A DNA stretch of 36,941 nucleotides, taken from contig JAOTWE010000003.1 of the NCBI GenBank assembly GCA_029863065.1, positions 1 to 36,941 of the forward strand. Reading direction: 5' to 3'. How positions within the stretch are numbered: the stretch's first letter is position 1; every line of letters starts with the position of its first letter. This DNA comes from Betaproteobacteria bacterium (lineage in GTDB: Bacteria; Pseudomonadota; Gammaproteobacteria; Burkholderiales; SG8-39). Below, in pieces: positions 34,822 to 36,941 of the stretch. The translations under genes were made by a program, and so were the position numbers. Below the pieces are notes generated by a model. It was not told the DNA's origin and did not search any database. It saw nothing but the letters and a program-made list of their open reading frames with translations.

Positions 34822-34838
34822 ATACTCCCACCCAGTAT
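34822..34838. promoter_or_regulatory. Candidate CsoR/CstR-type operator ATACT-N7-AGTAT
   Basis: atactcccacccagtat, upstream of the dsrE2 RBS. Confidence 0.45.
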
Positions 34839-34862
34839 TAGTCTGCCGTCAAAGGAGTATCC

Positions 34863-35459
34863 ATGTCCGACGCATCTGATCTCGACCGTCTCATCAACGA
34901 GCGCCTCGACGCGCTGCTGCCGAAGAAGCTCGCCGAGCTGCGCGCGAAGCAGACGCCCTCGATGACCATCATTGCGACGAAGGGCACGCTCGACTGGGCC
35001 TATCCGCCCTTCATTCTCGCCTCCACCGCGTCCGCGCTCGGCTGGAACGTCTCCATGTTCTTCACGTTCTACGGCCTCAACCTGCTGAAGAAGGATCTGG
35101 GCGACCTGAAGGTGAGCCCGCTCGGCAACCCCGGCATGCCGATGAAGATGCCCTTCGGCCCGGAGTGGTTCAAGCACATCAACTGGAACATCCCGAACGC
35201 CGTTCAGGCCATCGTGCCCGGGTTCGAAAGCATGGCGACGACGCTCATGAAGCAGACCATCCACAACAAGGGCGTGGCCGGCGTCGAAGAGTTGCGCAGC
35301 GCCTGCGTCGAGGGCGGCGTGATCCTGATCGGCTGCCAGATGACGGTCGACCTGTTCGGTTATTCGCGCGACGATTTCATGCCGGAAGTGAAGGACTACG
35401 TCGGCGCCGCGACGTTCCTGCCGATGGCGCGCGACGCGGATGTGAGCCTGTTTATCTGA
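34863..35459 (+). CDS. dsrE2: DsrE2-type (DsrE/F-like, peroxiredoxin-family) sulfurtransferase, probably membrane-associated
   Basis: TIIATKGTLDWAYPPFILASTASALGWNVSMFFTFYGLNLLKKDL...ELRSACVEGGVILIGCQMTVDLFGYSRDDF. Confidence 0.92.
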   Translation: MSDASDLDRLINERLDALLPKKLAELRAKQTPSMTIIATKGTLDWAYPPFILASTASALGWNVSMFFTFYGLNLLKKDLGDLKVSPLGNPGMPMKMPFGPEWFKHINWNIPNAVQAIVPGFESMATTLMKQTIHNKGVAGVEELRSACVEGGVILIGCQMTVDLFGYSRDDFMPEVKDYVGAATFLPMARDADVSLFI

Positions 35460-35470
35460 GAGGGGAAATC

Positions 35471-36799
35471 ATGAGGAAGATCCTGCTCGCCGCGGCCACC
35501 GCCGCGGCACTCGCGCCGTGCGTGGCGCTCGCCACCGATGGCTACTTTTCCCACGGCTACGGCATGAAGGCGAAGGGCCGCGCCGGCGCCTCCACCGCCA
35601 CGACCAGCGACAGCTTCGGCGGCGCGAACAACCCGGCCACCATGGTGTTTGCCGGGAGTCGCACGGACCTGGGCGTCGACTGGTTCCAGCCGGACCGCTC
35701 GGCGAGCCGCGCGGGCAGCACGGGGCTGGGTTTCGGCAACGTTGACGGTGCCGCGGACGGCAATGGCGTCAGCAGCTTTCTCATTCCAGAGTTCGGCTAC
35801 AACCGGATGATTGCGCCCGACATGTCGTTTGGCGTCACGGTGTACGGCAATGGCGGGATGAACACGGAATACTCCGGCGACACGATCCCCGCGGGACGTT
35901 GTGGGCCGGCCGCAGCGAATTTGCTATGTGGCTCTGGCAGCCTTGGCGTGGACCTGACGCAACTCATCATCGCGCCCACCCTCGCGCGCAAGATCGGCGG
36001 CGGCCAGTCATCGCTCGGCATCGCGCCGCTCATCGCCTACCAGCGCTTCAAGGCCTACGGCCTGCAGCCGTTCATGGCGATCTCTTCCGATCCCGCCAAC
36101 CTCACGAACAACGGCTACGACGACTCGTGGGGCTTCGGCGCGCGCTTCGGCTACTACGCGCAGCTCTCGCCGGATGTCTCCTTCGGCGCCGCCTACTCGA
36201 CCAAGATCAACATGCAGGAGTTCGAGAAGTACCGCGGCCTGTTCGCCGAGCACGGTGACTTCGACATCCCGGACAACTACAACCTTGGAGTCGCGTTCAA
36301 GGCCACGCCGAAGCTGACCGTCGCGGCCGACTACCAGCGCATCAACTACAGCAAGGTGGCCTCGGTCGGCAACCCGAGCAACCAGAGCGGCTGTGCGCCG
36401 ACCTTCCCGGCGGGCCCGGGCGTCGGCTCCGGCTGTCTCGGCGCCAGCGGCTCAAGTATCGGCTTTGGCTGGGACGATGTCAGCGTAATCAAGCTGGGCG
36501 TGGAGTACCAGTGGGACAGCAAGCTGCTGCTGCGCGCGGGCTACAACCGCACCGACAACCCGGTGCAGGCACGCGATGTGACCTTCAACATTCTCGCGCC
36601 GGGCGTCGTCACCGACCACCTCACACTTGGCTTCACCTATACGCTGGAACGCGGGTCGGAAATCACTATGGCGTACATGCACGCATTCGAGAATTCGACA
36701 TCGGGGCCCGCGACCAACCCCTACTTCAATGTCGGCGGCACCGAGACCCTAACGATGTCCCAGGACTCCCTCGGCATCTCGTGGGGGTGGAAGTTCTAG
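35471..36799 (+). CDS. FadL/OmpP1-family outer membrane protein
   Basis: Signal peptide MRKILLAAATAAALAPCVALATDGYFSHGYGMKAKGRAGASTATTSDSFGGANNPATM; ends in aromatic ...LGISWGWKF. Confidence 0.9.
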   Translation: MRKILLAAATAAALAPCVALATDGYFSHGYGMKAKGRAGASTATTSDSFGGANNPATMVFAGSRTDLGVDWFQPDRSASRAGSTGLGFGNVDGAADGNGVSSFLIPEFGYNRMIAPDMSFGVTVYGNGGMNTEYSGDTIPAGRCGPAAANLLCGSGSLGVDLTQLIIAPTLARKIGGGQSSLGIAPLIAYQRFKAYGLQPFMAISSDPANLTNNGYDDSWGFGARFGYYAQLSPDVSFGAAYSTKINMQEFEKYRGLFAEHGDFDIPDNYNLGVAFKATPKLTVAADYQRINYSKVASVGNPSNQSGCAPTFPAGPGVGSGCLGASGSSIGFGWDDVSVIKLGVEYQWDSKLLLRAGYNRTDNPVQARDVTFNILAPGVVTDHLTLGFTYTLERGSEITMAYMHAFENSTSGPATNPYFNVGGTETLTMSQDSLGISWGWKF

Positions 36800-36941
36800 C
36801 CGGGGTCACGAAAGCCGTCCTCCTCGACCTGGACGGCACGCTTCTCGACACCGCGCCGGATCTCGCCGCCGCGGTCAACGCGATGCTCGCCGAGCAGGGG
36901 CTCGATCCCCTGCCCGAGGGCATCGTGCGTGATTTCATCGG
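36787..36941 (+). CDS. HAD-family phosphoglycolate phosphatase-like (N-terminal part, truncated by window edge)
   Basis: GTG-initiated VEVLAGVTKAVLLDLDGTLLDTAPDLAAAVNAMLAEQGLDPLPEG; DLDGTLLDTAPDL motif. Confidence 0.85.
   Translation, partial: MEVLAGVTKAVLLDLDGTLLDTAPDLAAAVNAMLAEQGLDPLPEGIVRDFI

Overview
The window is GC-rich and looks like a proteobacterial, probably betaproteobacterial, sulfur-oxidiser chromosome. It is dominated by a reverse (oxidative) dissimilatory sulfite reductase locus on the minus strand. Reading from dsrA at about 22.8 kb down to about 10.3 kb, the order is dsrA-B-E-F-H-C-M-K-L-J-O-P-N, then a dsrC-like gene, then dsrR. It is followed by a NarX/NarL-like two-component pair, a second DsrMK-like module, an unusual HTH-ferredoxin-reductase fusion, cysG, a Rieske protein, a TrpD2-like gene and a YeeE/YedE transporter. 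Divergent from dsrA is a compact four-gene + strand cluster: a TauD-like dioxygenase, a helical/TPR-like protein, a stand-alone Cas6/Cmx6-like protein with a textbook G-rich loop and no CRISPR array in the window, and a DsrC-fold protein with no C-terminal cysteines. An IS3-family element (about 26484-27729) truncates a multiheme cytochrome next to this cluster. Further right are an orphan OmpR-type regulator, S24 peptidase-like and 2OG-Fe(II) oxygenase genes, a tandem (double) TusA protein, another DsrC paralogue, a single TusA, a CsoR/CstR-type repressor with candidate operators, DsrE2, a FadL-type porin and the start of a HAD phosphatase. Four DsrC-family paralogues with different cysteine complements occur in the window. 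The best candidates for under-described biology are the Cas6-like/TPR/Cys-less-DsrC cluster and the paralogous DsrC/DsrMK relay. All functional calls come from reading the sequence; no database searches were run.
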